Both the position numbers and the translations under genes were made by a program. From Clostridia bacterium (GTDB taxonomy: Bacteria; Bacillota; Clostridia; Oscillospirales; Acutalibacteraceae): 7,633 bases of DNA. The stretch covers positions 1-7,633 of the forward strand of contig CAAEIG010000012.1 in NCBI GenBank assembly GCA_900755895.1. The letters run 5' to 3'. Under the pieces are notes generated by a model. It was not told the origin of the DNA and searched no databases. It saw only the letters and a list, made by a program, of their open reading frames with translations. Within the stretch, counting starts at the first letter, position 1. Each line of letters starts with the position of its first letter. Positions 7,106 through 7,633 of this stretch are shown piece after piece.

Positions 7106-7151
7106 GCTCATAACCCGGAGGTCGGAGGTTCAAGTCCTCCTCCCGCAACCA
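7106..7151 (+). other. 3' half of an initiator tRNA-fMet gene (att core)
   Basis: From the last base of the anticodon stem's 5' strand onwards the sequence follows a bacterial initiator tRNA. It has the anticodon loop CTCATAA with CAT at 7109-7111, then the CCC of the three-GC-pair stem (7114-7116). The T-arm is GGAGG-TTCAAGT-CCTCC (7124-7140). The acceptor strand TCCCGCA ends in the A72 that leaves the initiator-specific unpaired end, followed by A and the encoded CCA (7149-7151). Upstream bases do not supply a D-arm, a GGG stem strand or a 5' acceptor strand. This is therefore a fragment and not a working tRNA gene. Such 3' halves are typical tyrosine-integrase crossover regions. Confidence 0.88.
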
Positions 7152-7153
7152 GA

Positions 7154-7196
7154 AATCCGCTGGAATCGCCTGATTCCAGCGGATTATTTTTGTTTT
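7154..7196 (+). terminator. Rho-independent terminator following the tRNA-fMet 3' half
   Basis: A perfect 14-bp stem (7154-7167 with 7172-7185) with a 4-nt GCCT loop is followed by ATTTTTGTTTT. It begins 3 bases after the tRNA's CCA, as a tRNA terminator would. If the core recombines with a chromosomal tRNA-fMet gene, this hairpin would become the terminator of the restored tRNA. It could also block read-through towards the convergent recombinase gene. Confidence 0.92.
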
Positions 7197-7236
7197 CTGC
7201 AACCTTTTTGAGGGGTTTATTTTTGGCTTTTAAATC

Positions 7237-7255
7237 TGACCCAGATTCTGACCCA
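7237..7255 (+). repeat. Right pair of TGACCCA direct repeats (putative integrase arm sites)
   Basis: TGACCCA occurs at 7237-7243 and 7249-7255, again with a 12-bp period and in the same orientation as the left pair. The pair lies 86 bases right of the tRNA core and 29 bases before the stop codon of the minus-strand recombinase. The flanking bases of the first unit match the left pair over 14 bp. Confidence 0.65.
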
Positions 7256-7283
7256 TACGGGAGTTTTTCCGGACTGGAGAGGG

Positions 7284-7633
7284 CTATAAACTGCCGGAGA
7301 GGACGTTTTCCATGGCCTCCGCCGCCTGGCGCTGGGCCGAGGTGGTCACGTGGGCGTAGGTATCCAAGGTGAATCCTGCGCTGTAGTGACCCAGCATCCC
7401 GGACACCGTTTTCACATCCACTCCATTCTGAAGGGCCAGTGTCGCGAAAGTGTGCCTCAAATCGTGGAACCTGATCCTGGGCAGTCCCGCCCGTTTCAGC
7501 ACTCGGTGGAGCATGTGGAGGACACTGTCTGGGGACATGGGGCCGCCGGTGGGACCGGGGAACACCCACGGACTGCTCCCCACTTTCTTTTTCTGATGAT
7601 TCAAAACGTCTACCGTATCCTTTGCCAGAGGCA
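7284..7633 (-). CDS. Tyrosine recombinase/integrase, C-terminal part (5' end outside window)
   Basis: This is the C-terminal catalytic portion of a phage- or ICE-type site-specific recombinase, about 116 codons, with the frame still open at the window's right edge. Visible catalytic signatures are the HDLRHT box (His-x-x-Arg), LGHYS with the second conserved His, and the nucleophile Tyr in LDTYAHV. The first catalytic Arg, the core-binding domain and the arm-binding domain would lie outside. A TTG at 7604 can be read as a start, but the coding frame continues upstream of it with PLAKDTVDVL-type residues normal for this family, so I treat the gene as truncated by the window only. It faces the tRNA-fMet fragment and the repeat pairs, consistent with being the enzyme that acts on that site. 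Confidence 0.93.
   Translation of the reverse strand, partial: PLAKDTVDVLNHQKKKVGSSPWVFPGPTGGPMSPDSVLHMLHRVLKRAGLPRIRFHDLRHTFATLALQNGVDVKTVSGMLGHYSAGFTLDTYAHVTTSAQRQAAEAMENVLSGSL

Larger units (their letters stand above)
6972..7255. other. attP-like recombination site of an integrative element
   Basis: The region has three parts: a left pair of TGACCCA repeats, a tRNA-derived core (7106-7151), and a right pair of the same repeats in the same orientation. The recombinase gene ends 29 bases beyond. This is the usual order of an attP site, with arm-type integrase sites on both sides of a core. A simply integrated element would carry arm sites on only one side of each junction. The stretch 6878-7283 holds no gene that I can support. 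The reading is inferred from layout. Confidence 0.6.

Noticed and set aside
7030..7151. An intact tRNA gene ending at 7151.
   Set aside because: The bases upstream of 7106 cannot form the D-arm, the anticodon stem or the acceptor pairing, so only the 3' half is present.
6972..7255. The repeated TGACCCA units as a CRISPR array.
   Set aside because: The units are 7 bp at 12-bp spacing with only two per cluster, far too short for repeats and spacers, and no cas gene is visible.
6968..7372. Plus-strand frame of 134 codons running through the tRNA fragment and into the recombinase.
   Set aside because: It crosses a tRNA half, a strong terminator and the opposite strand of a clear recombinase gene, and its translation has no recognisable features.
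7108..7569. Minus-strand frame of 153 codons overlapping the recombinase.
   Set aside because: It is a shadow frame of the recombinase and runs on through the terminator and tRNA fragment.

Overview
The window most likely comes from a Clostridia-class Bacillota, probably a gut Oscillospirales-type bacterium. The evidence is strong AGGAGG-type ribosome binding sites, a GC-rich CTG/GCC/ATC codon style in the main operon, and an initiator-tRNA fragment of the Bacillota kind. This is a judgement from sequence style, not from a database match.

Layout. Bases 1-240 hold no convincing gene, only a run of GC-rich hairpins. A FadR/GntR-family regulator with an FCD ligand domain follows (388-1107), with its own promoter and a perfect 14-bp-stem terminator. 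After a 267-bp gap carrying a strong extended -10 promoter comes a tightly packed plus-strand operon: TRAP transporter genes dctP (lipoprotein), dctQ and dctM (the last two overlapping by 4 nt), the two halves of a split transketolase, and a short-chain dehydrogenase/reductase. The similar sequences at 303-313 and 1266-1276 (GTCATAC and GTCAGAC cores) are candidate operators. They suggest the regulator controls both itself and the operon.

Function. TRAP systems import organic anions. The split transketolase keeps its thiamine-diphosphate motif, catalytic residues and phosphate-type anion-binding residues, and the SDR keeps a full Asn-Ser-Tyr-Lys set. Together they look like an inducible route that imports an acidic compound, changes its alcohol/ketone state and moves a two-carbon unit. 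No kinase, isomerase or aldolase is present, so the substrate cannot be named.

Right end. From about 6970 the window changes character. It contains the 3' half only of an initiator tRNA-fMet gene (7106-7151) followed by a strong terminator. Paired TGACCCA repeats at 12-bp spacing lie on both sides (6972-6990 and 7237-7255). A minus-strand tyrosine recombinase (7284 to the window edge, C-terminal part only) runs towards it. This is the anatomy of an attP site with two arms around a tRNA-derived core. It suggests the metabolic operon lies at the end of an integrative element that is circular in this assembly, present in tandem, or inserted away from its usual tRNA site.
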